Shown piece by piece: positions 44,809 to 53,836 of a DNA stretch of 64,000 bases. Position numbers and translations under genes: made by a program. The first letter of the stretch is position 1. Each line of letters starts with the position of its first letter. This DNA comes from Bacteroidota bacterium (GTDB lineage Bacteria > Bacteroidota > Bacteroidia > Chitinophagales > BACL12). The DNA lies in NCBI GenBank assembly GCA_016706255.1, contig JADJJZ010000030.1:124001-188000 (forward strand), read 5' to 3'. The notes under the pieces are model-generated. The model had not been told where the DNA came from and did not search any database. It worked only from the letters and a program-made list of their open reading frames with translations.

Positions 44809-46671
44809 ATGTTCAATCAATATGATGTTATAGTTGTGGGTGCCGGTCATGCCGGATGTGAAGCCGCTGCCGCTGCTTCCAATATGGGAGCAAAGGTGAT
44901 GCTCGTTACCATGAACATGCAAACCATTGCACAAATGAGTTGTAATCCTGCAATGGGTGGGGTTGCGAAAGGTCAGATTGTTAGGGAAATTGATGCAATT
45001 GGTGGGTATTCGGGTATAGTGACAGATAAATCAGCTATTCAGTTCAGGATGTTGAACTTGAGTAAAGGTCCTGCTATGTGGAGCCCGAGAGCTCAAAGTG
45101 ATAGAATGCTATTTGCCGCGGAATGGAGATACATGCTGGAACAAAGCCCAAATGTAGATTTCTGGCAAGATACCGTTGCGGGTTTATTGATTAAAGATGG
45201 GAGAATAGCAGGTGTTAGAACAAGCCTAGGAATGGAAATACCTTCTAAAGCAGTTGTTCTTACAAATGGCACCTTTCTCAATGGCCTAATACATATTGGT
45301 GAGAAAAACTTTGGTGGTGGCAGGGTGGCTGAGAAAGCTGCGACAGGCATAACCGAACAACTCATCAACCTCGGTTTCGAAAGCGGCAGAATGAAAACCG
45401 GAACACCGCCAAGGGTAGATGGAAGAAGTTTAGATTATACTTTAATGGAAGAACAGCTGGGTGATGCAATACCACAGAAGTTTTCCTATACCGATACAAA
45501 ACCGCTGGCAACTCAACGTAGTTGCTGGATTACATACACTTCGGAAGCCGTTCATGATGTATTAAGAACAGGCTTCGACCGCAGTCCAATGTATTCGGGT
45601 AGAATTAAAGGTCCGGGACCAAGGTATTGTCCTAGTATAGAAGATAAAATTGACCGCTTCGCAAGTAAAGAACGTCACCAAATATTTGTTGAACCGGAAG
45701 GATGGAATACGGTTGAGGTTTATATCAATGGATTTTCTACCAGTCTGCCCGAAGAAGTGCAGTATGCAGCCCTCAAAAAGATTAAAGGTTTCGAAAATGT
45801 AAAGATGTTCAGACCTGGGTATGCTATTGAATATGATTACTTCCCTCCTATGCAATTGACACATACACTGGAAACCAAGCTGATTAAAAACCTGTTTTTC
45901 GCGGGTCAAATTAATGGGACTACAGGGTATGAAGAAGCTGCTTGTCAGGGACTTATGGCAGGTATCAACGCCGCCTTATCAGTAGCAGAAAAAGCACCTT
46001 TTGAAATAGACAGAAGTGAAGGTTATATCGGTGTGCTGGTTGATGATCTGATAAATAAAGGTACTGAAGAACCTTATAGGATGTTTACCTCCAGAGCTGA
46101 GTATCGAGTATTGCTCAGACAAGATAATGCTGATATTCGACTGACTAAAAAATCGCATGACATTGGTTTAGCCAGCGATGAAAGGTTAAAACGTGTAAAT
46201 GAAAAAATTGCTGCTACAGCAAAACTCATCGCATTCCTCCGTGATTTATCTGTTGATCCTGATCAGGTGAATGGCATGCTCGAATCGAAAGGCTCAACAA
46301 CAATTAAACAAAAAACTAAAGTTGCTCAATTATTGAGCAGACCACATATTGGGTTAAACGACCTGATCGGATTAAACGCCGCAGTTGATGCTGAGTTACT
46401 TAATTATGAAACCGAATTCAGAGAGCAAGCGGAAATCAGTATTAAATACGAAGGGTATATTGCTAAAGAAAAAGAACTGGTAGATAAAATGTTGCGTCTT
46501 GAAAATATTATTATTCATGATGCTATCGATTATCATCAGCTGCATTCCATTTCATCTGAAGCAAGAGAGAAGCTCAGTAAAATAAAACCTAAAACATTAG
46601 GCCAGGCAAGCAGAATTAGTGGTGTTTCACCAAGTGATATCGCTGTTTTAATGATTCATATTGGTAGATAA
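44809..46671 (+). CDS. mnmG: tRNA uridine-34 carboxymethylaminomethyl modification enzyme MnmG
   Basis: A 620-residue FAD enzyme that works with MnmE to add the carboxymethylaminomethyl group to U34 of certain tRNAs. The FAD-binding motif VGAGHAGCEAA is at the N-terminus. Other signatures are CNPAMGGVAKG, TGTFLNGLIHIGE, GPGPRYCPSIEDK, AGQINGTTGYEEAACQG and the C-terminal QASRISGVSPSDIAVLMIHI. I start at the ATG at 44809, giving MFNQYDVIVVGAG, the family's usual N-terminus. MnmG (GidA) is often encoded near the replication origin, and three parS-like sites lie just upstream. MnmE is not in the window. Confidence 0.97.
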   Translation: MFNQYDVIVVGAGHAGCEAAAAASNMGAKVMLVTMNMQTIAQMSCNPAMGGVAKGQIVREIDAIGGYSGIVTDKSAIQFRMLNLSKGPAMWSPRAQSDRMLFAAEWRYMLEQSPNVDFWQDTVAGLLIKDGRIAGVRTSLGMEIPSKAVVLTNGTFLNGLIHIGEKNFGGGRVAEKAATGITEQLINLGFESGRMKTGTPPRVDGRSLDYTLMEEQLGDAIPQKFSYTDTKPLATQRSCWITYTSEAVHDVLRTGFDRSPMYSGRIKGPGPRYCPSIEDKIDRFASKERHQIFVEPEGWNTVEVYINGFSTSLPEEVQYAALKKIKGFENVKMFRPGYAIEYDYFPPMQLTHTLETKLIKNLFFAGQINGTTGYEEAACQGLMAGINAALSVAEKAPFEIDRSEGYIGVLVDDLINKGTEEPYRMFTSRAEYRVLLRQDNADIRLTKKSHDIGLASDERLKRVNEKIAATAKLIAFLRDLSVDPDQVNGMLESKGSTTIKQKTKVAQLLSRPHIGLNDLIGLNAAVDAELLNYETEFREQAEISIKYEGYIAKEKELVDKMLRLENIIIHDAIDYHQLHSISSEAREKLSKIKPKTLGQASRISGVSPSDIAVLMIHIGR

Positions 46672-46774
46672 CTAATTGATTATCAATATATTACATCAAT
46701 TTATTTGTTATTTTTCTGGCCTGAATTTCGCTATAATATTACCTCCAAACTAACATTTAACTTAAAGCACATCA

Positions 46775-46782
46775 TATCTTTG
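46775..46782 (+). promoter_or_regulatory. -7 promoter element of the Ig-like lipoprotein gene
   Basis: TATCTTTG fits TAnnTTTG and ends 8 bases before the ATG at 46791. Confidence 0.55.
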
Positions 46783-46790
46783 CCAACTCA

Positions 46791-48437
46791 ATGCGATTAC
46801 TACTCTGTTTATTAATAAGTTTAATTTTTGCAAGTTGTGCAAATCAGGTTACGCCAACCGGAGGTAAAAAAGATACCACACCGCCGGTGGTATTAGATTA
46901 CGAACCGGATTCCGCAACCGTGTTTTTTGATGCACAACAAATTACTTTAGTATTCGATGAGTATGTTCAATTAAATGATGTATTTAATCAGGTAATTATT
47001 TCTCCCCCTTTAGATGCAACTCCAGAAATTAAATTAAAAGGCAAAACGGTTACCATCAATTTAAATTCAGAATTAAAACCTGCAACAACTTATACCATAA
47101 ATTTCGGTCAGGCGATAAAAGATATTACTGAAGGAAATGCACTGGAAAATTTTACCTATGTTTTTTCAACCGGTGCTTTTATTGACTCACTAAAAGTAAG
47201 CGGAAAGGTTACAGATTTATTAACTGCGGCGCCGGCAACAAAAGCATATGTTGTTTTATATTACGAACCAACGGATACTTCCTTCACAAAAACAAAACCG
47301 TATTATTTTGCTAAAACAGATAATACCGGAAACTTTACGATTAATAATATCAAAGCCGGTAACTATAATTTATATGCTATAGAAGATCAGAACTTTAATT
47401 ATTATTACGATTTACCAAATGAGAAAATTGCATTTCAAACATCAACAATTCAAATAGACAGTAATATCAGCAATCAGAAATTGCAACTCTTTTCGGAGGA
47501 TAAAACACTGCAGAATTTACAAGAAATTAAATCTACCCGCTACGGACAAACACGATTAATATTTGCAAAAAATACATCCGCTACAAACATAACATTTACC
47601 GGAAGCGATACTTCTTCAGAATACTTTTCCCGAAATAAAACCAACGATACCATCCTCTTTTGGAAAACAAATTACTTATTAGATACACATCAGTTAACAA
47701 TATCATTTGATACTTCTGTAATAAACCGAATGGTAGAAATTAAATCTTTTCCCAAAGATTCAAATTTCTACAAACAGACAAATACATTTACCGGTAATGT
47801 TAGTAGTATCAGCAAAGGCGCCGATGCAAACGCTCGCGCCGACTGGGATCCGGGTCGAACTGTGCAATTAAATTTTTATAATCCTATTAAATCAATTACA
47901 CCAAATGCCATTCAGGTTTTTAAAGATAGTGTTGCATTAACAACCGCAACTATTACAATTGATTCGCTTGATGCCAGAAAAGTATATATTCAATACGACT
48001 GGTTACCGGGTACACCGTATAATATTATCATAGCAGCAAAAAGCACAAAAGATATTTTTGGTTTAACTAATATCGGTGATACATTAATGATTCAAACCAG
48101 GAAAGTAGATGCTTATGCAACTTTGTCTACAACCATAAAAAACAATAGTAACAGCAACCTGATATTTCAGTTAATGAAATTCGATTTAACAATTTTAGAC
48201 GAACGATATCTCTCCAAAACATTATTTGAAAATCCGGATAAAACGTTTCTTGTGAAACAATTAAATTTATTGCCGGGTGTTTATAAAATCAGAGTTATTA
48301 TAGATGCTGATGGAAATGGTAAATGGACGCCCGGTAATTTAGCTACAAAACAACTTCCCGAAACCGTATTATTTTTTCCGGTAGATCAAAATTTAAGGGC
48401 AAATTGGGAAAATGAAATCGATTGGGAAATTTTTTAA
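46791..48437 (+). CDS. Ig-like (SbsA-type) domain lipoprotein
   Basis: A 548-residue envelope lipoprotein of a type widespread in Bacteroidota. The lipobox FASC places lipidated C16. Residues about 30-125 form an SbsA/Big_5 Ig-like domain (PPVVLDYEPDSATVFFDAQQITLVFDE, ITEGNALENFTYVFSTG). A second beta domain follows (VSGKVTDLLTAAPATKAYVVL, GNFTINNIKAGNYNLYAIED). The C-terminus (VYKIRVIIDADGNGKWTPGN, then the PE-VLFFPVDQNLRANWENEIDW end) is characteristic of the family. Its role is not established. It is monocistronic. Confidence 0.85.
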   Translation: MRLLLCLLISLIFASCANQVTPTGGKKDTTPPVVLDYEPDSATVFFDAQQITLVFDEYVQLNDVFNQVIISPPLDATPEIKLKGKTVTINLNSELKPATTYTINFGQAIKDITEGNALENFTYVFSTGAFIDSLKVSGKVTDLLTAAPATKAYVVLYYEPTDTSFTKTKPYYFAKTDNTGNFTINNIKAGNYNLYAIEDQNFNYYYDLPNEKIAFQTSTIQIDSNISNQKLQLFSEDKTLQNLQEIKSTRYGQTRLIFAKNTSATNITFTGSDTSSEYFSRNKTNDTILFWKTNYLLDTHQLTISFDTSVINRMVEIKSFPKDSNFYKQTNTFTGNVSSISKGADANARADWDPGRTVQLNFYNPIKSITPNAIQVFKDSVALTTATITIDSLDARKVYIQYDWLPGTPYNIIIAAKSTKDIFGLTNIGDTLMIQTRKVDAYATLSTTIKNNSNSNLIFQLMKFDLTILDERYLSKTLFENPDKTFLVKQLNLLPGVYKIRVIIDADGNGKWTPGNLATKQLPETVLFFPVDQNLRANWENEIDWEIF

Positions 48438-48628
48438 ACGCATTCCCATCTCCCCCAAAAAAAAATATTTTTCTGAAAAAAACGGCTTTCATATTTAAAC
48501 GCTGTTAAAAGATTTTCATTTTTTCGACCTGGACTATCAAAAAGAAGTTGCATCGTTTAAAATCAAAATAAACGCGAAAATTTAAGCTTTTTGAAAATTA
48601 ATTCGGAGAAAATAGCCCAAAAACGGAA

Positions 48629-48820
48629 TCAGTCCAATGCAATTTCCGGAGCCGCCGTTCGGCAATAATTTATACCAAAACGGGTGATACACCATTTTTT
48701 TAATTCCGTAATTTCATCATCAACTAATTGAGTGAGCGCTTTAGTCAACTCAATACGGAATAAACTCATATCAAAACTTACCTTTTCAAGGATCATTTTG
48801 CAGTATTCAAGCATCGTCAT
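48629..48820 (-). CDS. Small conserved hypothetical protein, 63 residues
   Basis: A short acidic helical protein (MTMLEYCKMILEKVSFD, LFRIELTKALTQLVDDEI, TELKKWCITRFG). The opening strongly resembles a small protein I associate with many Bacteroidota genomes, which is why I keep it despite its length. It has no signal or membrane segment, and its function is unknown. It lies alone between two + strand genes, transcribed in the opposite direction. Confidence 0.6.
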   Translation of the reverse strand: MTMLEYCKMILEKVSFDMSLFRIELTKALTQLVDDEITELKKWCITRFGINYCRTAAPEIALD

Positions 48821-48989
48821 TTCTTTGTAATTATATTCTCTTAACGGGTTAATTATACAAATGTTGCATTTTATAAAACTTTAACGCAGCAAAGCTTTTC
48901 ACATTATTTTGACGATTATACAGCAGAAAAGACAGTGTAAAAATTTATTATCTTTATTTCGAAATTAACAATCTAAATTTCAAAGCATT

Positions 48990-50855
48990 ATGAAGCATTG
49001 TTATACCTTACTCCTCTTCCTGATTTCAGCAACATTTATAAATGCACAAATAACAGCCTATCCGGATACGAGTATTTGTCCGGGCGATGAATTACAATTG
49101 GGTTCAACCTTAATTGATTTTTGTGGCGATTGTTATAGTTATCAAAACCTGGACTACGCACCGGAACCAATTGGTGGTGAAGCTATTACCATGGTTGATG
49201 ATACGTATATCGGTCCGTTTCCAATAGGATTTTCATTTTGTTATTTCGGAGAAGAATATGATGAGTTTTATTTATGCTCAAATGGTTGGATTAGTTTTTT
49301 AGAGCCGGACTTTGGATGGACAGGCAACTGGACGCCCGATGGTCCTATTCCTGATATGGCTGCAGATGTTCCGAAAGCAGCAATTTTTGGACCTTGGACC
49401 GACTGGCATACCGGCTTGTGTACCGAATGTATTCATTATGAAACAGTTGGTGTTGCTCCGAACCAACGTTTATTAGTAACCTGGGATGAAGTGCCATTAT
49501 TTTCTTGCACAGATGAAGCAGGTACTTTCCAAATTATATTACATGAAACATCAAATTTTATTGATAACCATTTTACAGATGTAATGGTTTGCCCGGAATG
49601 GGATCTTGGCGTTGCAACACATGGTTTAATTAATCAAAATGGTTCAATAGCCTTTACTGTTGAAGACAGAAATGCAACAGAATGGGAAGCACACGATGAA
49701 TCATGGCGTTGGTATACCAGTATTGTTGAGTGGTTTGATGAAGATGGTGTGTTAATTGGTAACGGTCAAGTTGTTGATGTAGCACCGGATGTTACAACTA
49801 CCTATACTGTAGTTCAAACTTTATGCGACGGAACAGTTTATACTGATGATGTAACCGTTGAAGTGGGTGCTGCTTTTGATACTGAAGTTTTAACAACAGA
49901 TATTACTTGTGGGGGAGATGATAATGGAACAGCAACTGTTACTGTTGATGGCGGACTAGAACCTTATACTTATGAATGGAGCAGCGGCGAAACCGGTGTT
50001 GACCATGTTTCCGGTTTAGATGGCGGTACTTATACCGTTACGGTAACTGAAGCCGGTGGTTGTTTGAGAGAATACACTTTTACTATTAATGAACCTGAAG
50101 AGCTCGTAGCAACTGCAACCGATATTGTTGACAATCCTTGTTTTGATTATGAAGAAGGTTCTGTTCATATTGATGTTACCGGTGGTACCATTCCTTATAG
50201 CTATAGTTTAGATGGAGGTGCTGCTACAATTGTTCCCGACTTTGATAACCTGGGCGCAGGAACTTACACAGTGGTTGTTACAGATGCTAATGGCTGCACC
50301 GATGAAGCTACATTTTCAATTGATGAACCAATATTATTAACTGCAGATTTAACTGCAGATGACAATACAATTTTTGTTGGTCAAACAGCAACTATAACAT
50401 TGGAAACAAGTTTACCGGGAATAGAATCAGTAACCTGGGATCCGGAAGTGCCTTGTGAAGCACCTTGTTTTACAGCAACAGTAGCTCCTTTCACTACTAC
50501 AACATATACAGTAACCGTGGTTGACGATATGGGATGTGTGGCAATAGATACCATTACCATTTTTGTTGAATTTGTTCCTGAGGTATTTTATCCCAACGCT
50601 TTTTCGCCAAATGCAGATGGCACTAACGATGAATTTACCGGAGTTGCATATAACGTAACGGAATATCACTTTACCATTTTTAACCGCTATGGCCAATTAG
50701 TGTTTGAAACCAATGTTTTTGACCCTGTTCACGGTTGGGATGGAACATTTAATAACGAGCCACAGGAAATGGGTACTTATATTTATCAGGTAAGTGCATC
50801 GTTCAACAATGGCGAAGCATTTACCGGTTCGGGAAACCTGACTTTAGTGCGTTAA
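48990..50855 (+). CDS. SprB-repeat surface protein with gliding-type (T9SS type B) C-terminus
   Basis: A 621-residue exported protein. The signal peptide ends FINAQ. Residues about 40-255 form a nidogen/lectin-like beta domain rich in Cys and Trp (FCYFGEEYDEFYLCSNGWISFLEP split over strands). Two SprB repeats follow at about 300-450 (GTATVTVDGGLEPYTYEWSS, LGAGTYTVVVTDANGCTDEA), then an Ig-like segment. The C-terminal 90 residues match the gliding-motility-associated domain (FYPNAFSPNADGTNDEF, FTIFNRYGQLVFE, MGTYIYQVSA), the type B T9SS signal. A role in adhesion or gliding is inferred. Confidence 0.88.
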   Translation: MKHCYTLLLFLISATFINAQITAYPDTSICPGDELQLGSTLIDFCGDCYSYQNLDYAPEPIGGEAITMVDDTYIGPFPIGFSFCYFGEEYDEFYLCSNGWISFLEPDFGWTGNWTPDGPIPDMAADVPKAAIFGPWTDWHTGLCTECIHYETVGVAPNQRLLVTWDEVPLFSCTDEAGTFQIILHETSNFIDNHFTDVMVCPEWDLGVATHGLINQNGSIAFTVEDRNATEWEAHDESWRWYTSIVEWFDEDGVLIGNGQVVDVAPDVTTTYTVVQTLCDGTVYTDDVTVEVGAAFDTEVLTTDITCGGDDNGTATVTVDGGLEPYTYEWSSGETGVDHVSGLDGGTYTVTVTEAGGCLREYTFTINEPEELVATATDIVDNPCFDYEEGSVHIDVTGGTIPYSYSLDGGAATIVPDFDNLGAGTYTVVVTDANGCTDEATFSIDEPILLTADLTADDNTIFVGQTATITLETSLPGIESVTWDPEVPCEAPCFTATVAPFTTTTYTVTVVDDMGCVAIDTITIFVEFVPEVFYPNAFSPNADGTNDEFTGVAYNVTEYHFTIFNRYGQLVFETNVFDPVHGWDGTFNNEPQEMGTYIYQVSASFNNGEAFTGSGNLTLVR

Positions 50856-51045
50856 TATATATATTATAAAATAATAGATGCATTATTGTGTAGACTTAGT
50901 GGCAATGAGATTTTAAGCCGCTACCGTATTTCTATTTCACAGAACATCAGGAGCTGGTAATTAAAACTGAATTGTTACCGATTTATGGTAATTCAAAGGC
51001 CTGTGGCAGCGGGCTTAATCGAGTAGAATTTTATTTGTTAACACA

Positions 51046-51076
51046 TTGTGAATTTCTCAAAATTTTCCTATCTTTG
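51046..51076 (+). promoter_or_regulatory. Promoter of the rpmH-rnpA-yidD operon
   Basis: TTG at 51046-51048 and TATCTTTG at 51069-51076 are 20 bases apart and match the Bacteroidota -33/-7 promoter. The rpmH ATG lies 20 bases downstream. Confidence 0.7.
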
Positions 51077-51096
51077 CATTCCCAAAATAGTAAGTG

Positions 51097-51255
51097 ATGA
51101 AAAGGACGTTTCAACCATCCAGAAAAAAAAGAAGAAATAAGCACGGTTTTCGTGAGCGTATGGCAACTAAAGACGGACGTGCAATTATAGCTCGTCGTCG
51201 CCGTAAAGGACGTAAAAAATTGACTGTTTCTGACGAAAGAAATATCGGTAAATAA
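51097..51255 (+). CDS. rpmH: 50S ribosomal protein L34
   Basis: A 52-residue, highly basic ribosomal protein: MKRTFQPSRKKRRNKHGF, then RMATKDGRAIIARRRRKGR and a C-terminal KKLTVSDERN. This matches L34 across its whole length; the few extra C-terminal residues are usual in Bacteroidota. It binds 23S rRNA in the large subunit. It leads rnpA by 34 bases, the conserved bacterial arrangement, and has its own strong promoter just upstream. Confidence 0.97.
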   Translation: MKRTFQPSRKKRRNKHGFRERMATKDGRAIIARRRRKGRKKLTVSDERNIGK

Positions 51256-51289
51256 ACCAACTGAAGGTTCTGAAAGCGGCGCTACGCGT

Positions 51290-51673
51290 ATGTTTTCAAG
51301 AGCCACCCTCAGCAAGTCCGAACGACTTGGCAGAGAACAACTTATTGCCTCGCTTTTTGAAGCGGGGCAAAGTTTTTTGAGCCCACCCTTCCTTATTTAT
51401 TATCAAATTACTACACTACCGGAAGCTGTTCCTGTTCAGGTTTTAGCAACTGTATCAAAAAGGAAATTCGCCAAAGCAACCGATCGTAACCTAATTAAAA
51501 GGCGTATAAAAGAAGCTTATCGGGTGAATAAATTACCCTTATACCAAAAATTAATATCTGCCAACAAACAACTCGCACTGGCAATTTTATACAACGAAAA
51601 AAAAATAACATCTTTTAACGACATCGAGTCTAAAATCAAAGTAGCTTTATCCGAACTTATTAAACGGATATAA
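51290..51673 (+). CDS. rnpA: Ribonuclease P protein component
   Basis: A 127-residue basic protein that assists the RNase P RNA in tRNA 5' maturation. The conserved LSKSERLG near the N-terminus and RNLIKRRIKEAYR (the RNR-type RNA-binding helix, about 70-85) identify it. VQVLATVSKRKFAKATD precedes that helix. It lies between rpmH and yidD with short gaps (34 and 44 bases), so it is in one operon. Confidence 0.95.
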   Translation: MFSRATLSKSERLGREQLIASLFEAGQSFLSPPFLIYYQITTLPEAVPVQVLATVSKRKFAKATDRNLIKRRIKEAYRVNKLPLYQKLISANKQLALAILYNEKKITSFNDIESKIKVALSELIKRI

Positions 51674-51717
51674 GATATTATAAATAATAACGTTTAGTAA
51701 TACAGTGTATTAATTAC

Positions 51718-51948
51718 ATGAAATATATCAGCAGGTTTTTTGGATGGATTTTAATATTGCCGGTAAAAATATATCAGCTCTTAATATCTCCCATTTTACC
51801 TAACTCATGTCGCTATACACCAACCTGTAGTCATTACATGGTGCAGGCAATTACAAAATATGGTCCAATAAAAGGAACGTGGTTAGGTTTAAAAAGAATT
51901 GCAAGATGTCACCCCTGGGGCGGACACGGACATGACCCGGTTCCATAA
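51718..51948 (+). CDS. yidD: Membrane protein insertion efficiency factor YidD
   Basis: A 76-residue membrane-associated protein that aids YidC-dependent insertion. The family motif is visible as PNSCRYTPTCSHYMVQAITKYG with conserved Cys, then RIARCHPWGGHGHDPVP. An amphipathic N-terminal helix (FGWILILPVKIYQLLISPIL) anchors it. It follows rnpA as in many bacteria and precedes the S41 protease gene by 18 bases. Confidence 0.95.
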   Translation: MKYISRFFGWILILPVKIYQLLISPILPNSCRYTPTCSHYMVQAITKYGPIKGTWLGLKRIARCHPWGGHGHDPVP

Positions 51949-51966
51949 ATAAAAACGAATAATAGT

Positions 51967-53652
51967 ATGCAGCGTTTAAAAACATTTTATCAGTCAGCAA
52001 AAGGTAAACTCATAATTACCGCAACTGCAATTAGTTCTGTATTTATAATTACTACGGCAGCAACCGGTGCCGATTTATTTGAAGTTGGAAAAAACATCGA
52101 CATATTTACTTCTGTATATAAAGAATTAAATACTTATTATGTGGATGATGTTGATCCGAATAAATTAATGCGCACCGGAATTGATGCCATGCTGGAAAGT
52201 TTAGATCCTTACACAAATTATATTTCTGAAGCAGAATTAGAAGGATATAAATTTCAAATTACAGGAAATTATGGTGGTATTGGCGCAAGTATTCGTCCAA
52301 TAGAAGGAAAACAAACTGTAATAGAATGTTTTGAAGGATTTGCTGCGGAAAAAGCAGGATTAATTCCCGGTGATATTATTTTAGAAATTGATGGTAAAAA
52401 ATTATCAGATGTAAATGATGATGAAATTACCGATTTATTACGCGGTTCTCCGGGAACAACTTTAACATTAAAAGTAAATCGCCCATTTGTAGAAAAAACA
52501 TTTGATGTAGTTGTTACCCGCGAAGATATTGATGTACATAATGTGCCATACTATGGTTTTGTGGAAGAGGGTATTGGTTATATCATTCTCTCACAATTTA
52601 CTGAAGACGCAGGTTTAAACGTTGGTAATGCTGTTAAAGAATTGAAAAAAATTAATCCGAACATGAATGGTTTAATTTTAGATTTAAGAGGTAACCCGGG
52701 CGGACTTTTGCGCGAAGCTGTTAATGTATCGAATGTATTTATTAATAAAGGTGAAGCAGTATGCAGCACATTGGGTAAAGTAAAAGAATGGGATAAAACA
52801 TTTAATACTTTAAACAGTGCAATCGACAGTAAAATAAGTTTAGTTGTTTTAACAAACAGTTCTTCAGCATCTGCATCAGAAATTGTTGCGGGAACTATTC
52901 AGGATTATGACCGCGGTGTAATACTTGGAGAAAAAAGTTTTGGAAAAGGATTAGTGCAAACTACACGTGATATTTCATACAACACGAAATTAAAATTAAC
53001 AACAGCTAAATATTATATTCCCAGTGGGAGATGTATTCAGGCTTTAGATTATACGCATCGTAATCCGGATGGCAGCGTGGGTAAATTACCTGACTCATTA
53101 AAAACAGCTTTCAAAACTAAAAGTGGAAGAACTGTTTATGATGGTGGTGGAATTGATCCGGATGTAAAAGTTGAACGCGAAAGTTACCGCGATATCACCA
53201 TCAGCTTAATTCGCAAAAATTTAATCTTTAATTACGCTACTTTATATCACTTTGAACATCCTACTATTGGAGATGCAAAAACATTTTCAATGAGCGACAA
53301 AGAATATGATGCATTTGTAACCTGGCTGCGCGATAAAGAATATGATTATACTACTGCAACGGAAAAAGATTTGGAATATCTGGAAGAAAGTGCAAAAGAA
53401 GATGCTTATTACGATGCTGTAAAAGATGATATTGCCAGCCTAAAAACGAAAATTAATCACGATAAGGAAAAAGACTTATATAAGTTTAAGGATGAAATTT
53501 TAGCCGAACTCAACGCAGAAATTGTTGCCCGCTACTATAATGAAGATGGTCGCATAGAGGCCAACTTCGATCAGGATAAGGAAATTCAAAAGGCGGTGGC
53601 CGTTTTAAAAGATGCAAAAACGTATCAGGAGCTGCTTATTCCTAAACAATAA
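51967..53652 (+). CDS. C-terminal processing protease, S41 family
   Basis: A 561-residue periplasmic or membrane-anchored protease that cleaves protein C-termini. An N-terminal hydrophobic segment (about 14-31) is followed by a CtpA-type N-domain, a PDZ domain at about 95-175 (GGIGASIRPIEGKQTVIECFEG, AGLIPGDIILEIDGK) and the catalytic domain. S302 (SSASASE) and K327 with Q331 (SFGKGLVQ) form the Ser-Lys catalytic set at the spacing known for CtpB (25 and 29). The C-terminal 130 residues are helical and charged. It closes the rpmH-rnpA-yidD run. Confidence 0.93.
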   Translation: MQRLKTFYQSAKGKLIITATAISSVFIITTAATGADLFEVGKNIDIFTSVYKELNTYYVDDVDPNKLMRTGIDAMLESLDPYTNYISEAELEGYKFQITGNYGGIGASIRPIEGKQTVIECFEGFAAEKAGLIPGDIILEIDGKKLSDVNDDEITDLLRGSPGTTLTLKVNRPFVEKTFDVVVTREDIDVHNVPYYGFVEEGIGYIILSQFTEDAGLNVGNAVKELKKINPNMNGLILDLRGNPGGLLREAVNVSNVFINKGEAVCSTLGKVKEWDKTFNTLNSAIDSKISLVVLTNSSSASASEIVAGTIQDYDRGVILGEKSFGKGLVQTTRDISYNTKLKLTTAKYYIPSGRCIQALDYTHRNPDGSVGKLPDSLKTAFKTKSGRTVYDGGGIDPDVKVERESYRDITISLIRKNLIFNYATLYHFEHPTIGDAKTFSMSDKEYDAFVTWLRDKEYDYTTATEKDLEYLEESAKEDAYYDAVKDDIASLKTKINHDKEKDLYKFKDEILAELNAEIVARYYNEDGRIEANFDQDKEIQKAVAVLKDAKTYQELLIPKQ

Positions 53653-53836
53653 ATTTCATCTGCGGTAGGTAATTTATCCGGGATGAAAGGAATCAAATAT
53701 TGCTAAAACCCTTATTCAGTATGCATTATAACCCTATGCATATACTTTTTTATTAATATGTTTTCCTTCACTGAAACATAAATCACACGTATTGAGGTGA
53801 ATTATTAGTTATTTTGCGAAAAATTAGATTTAAATC

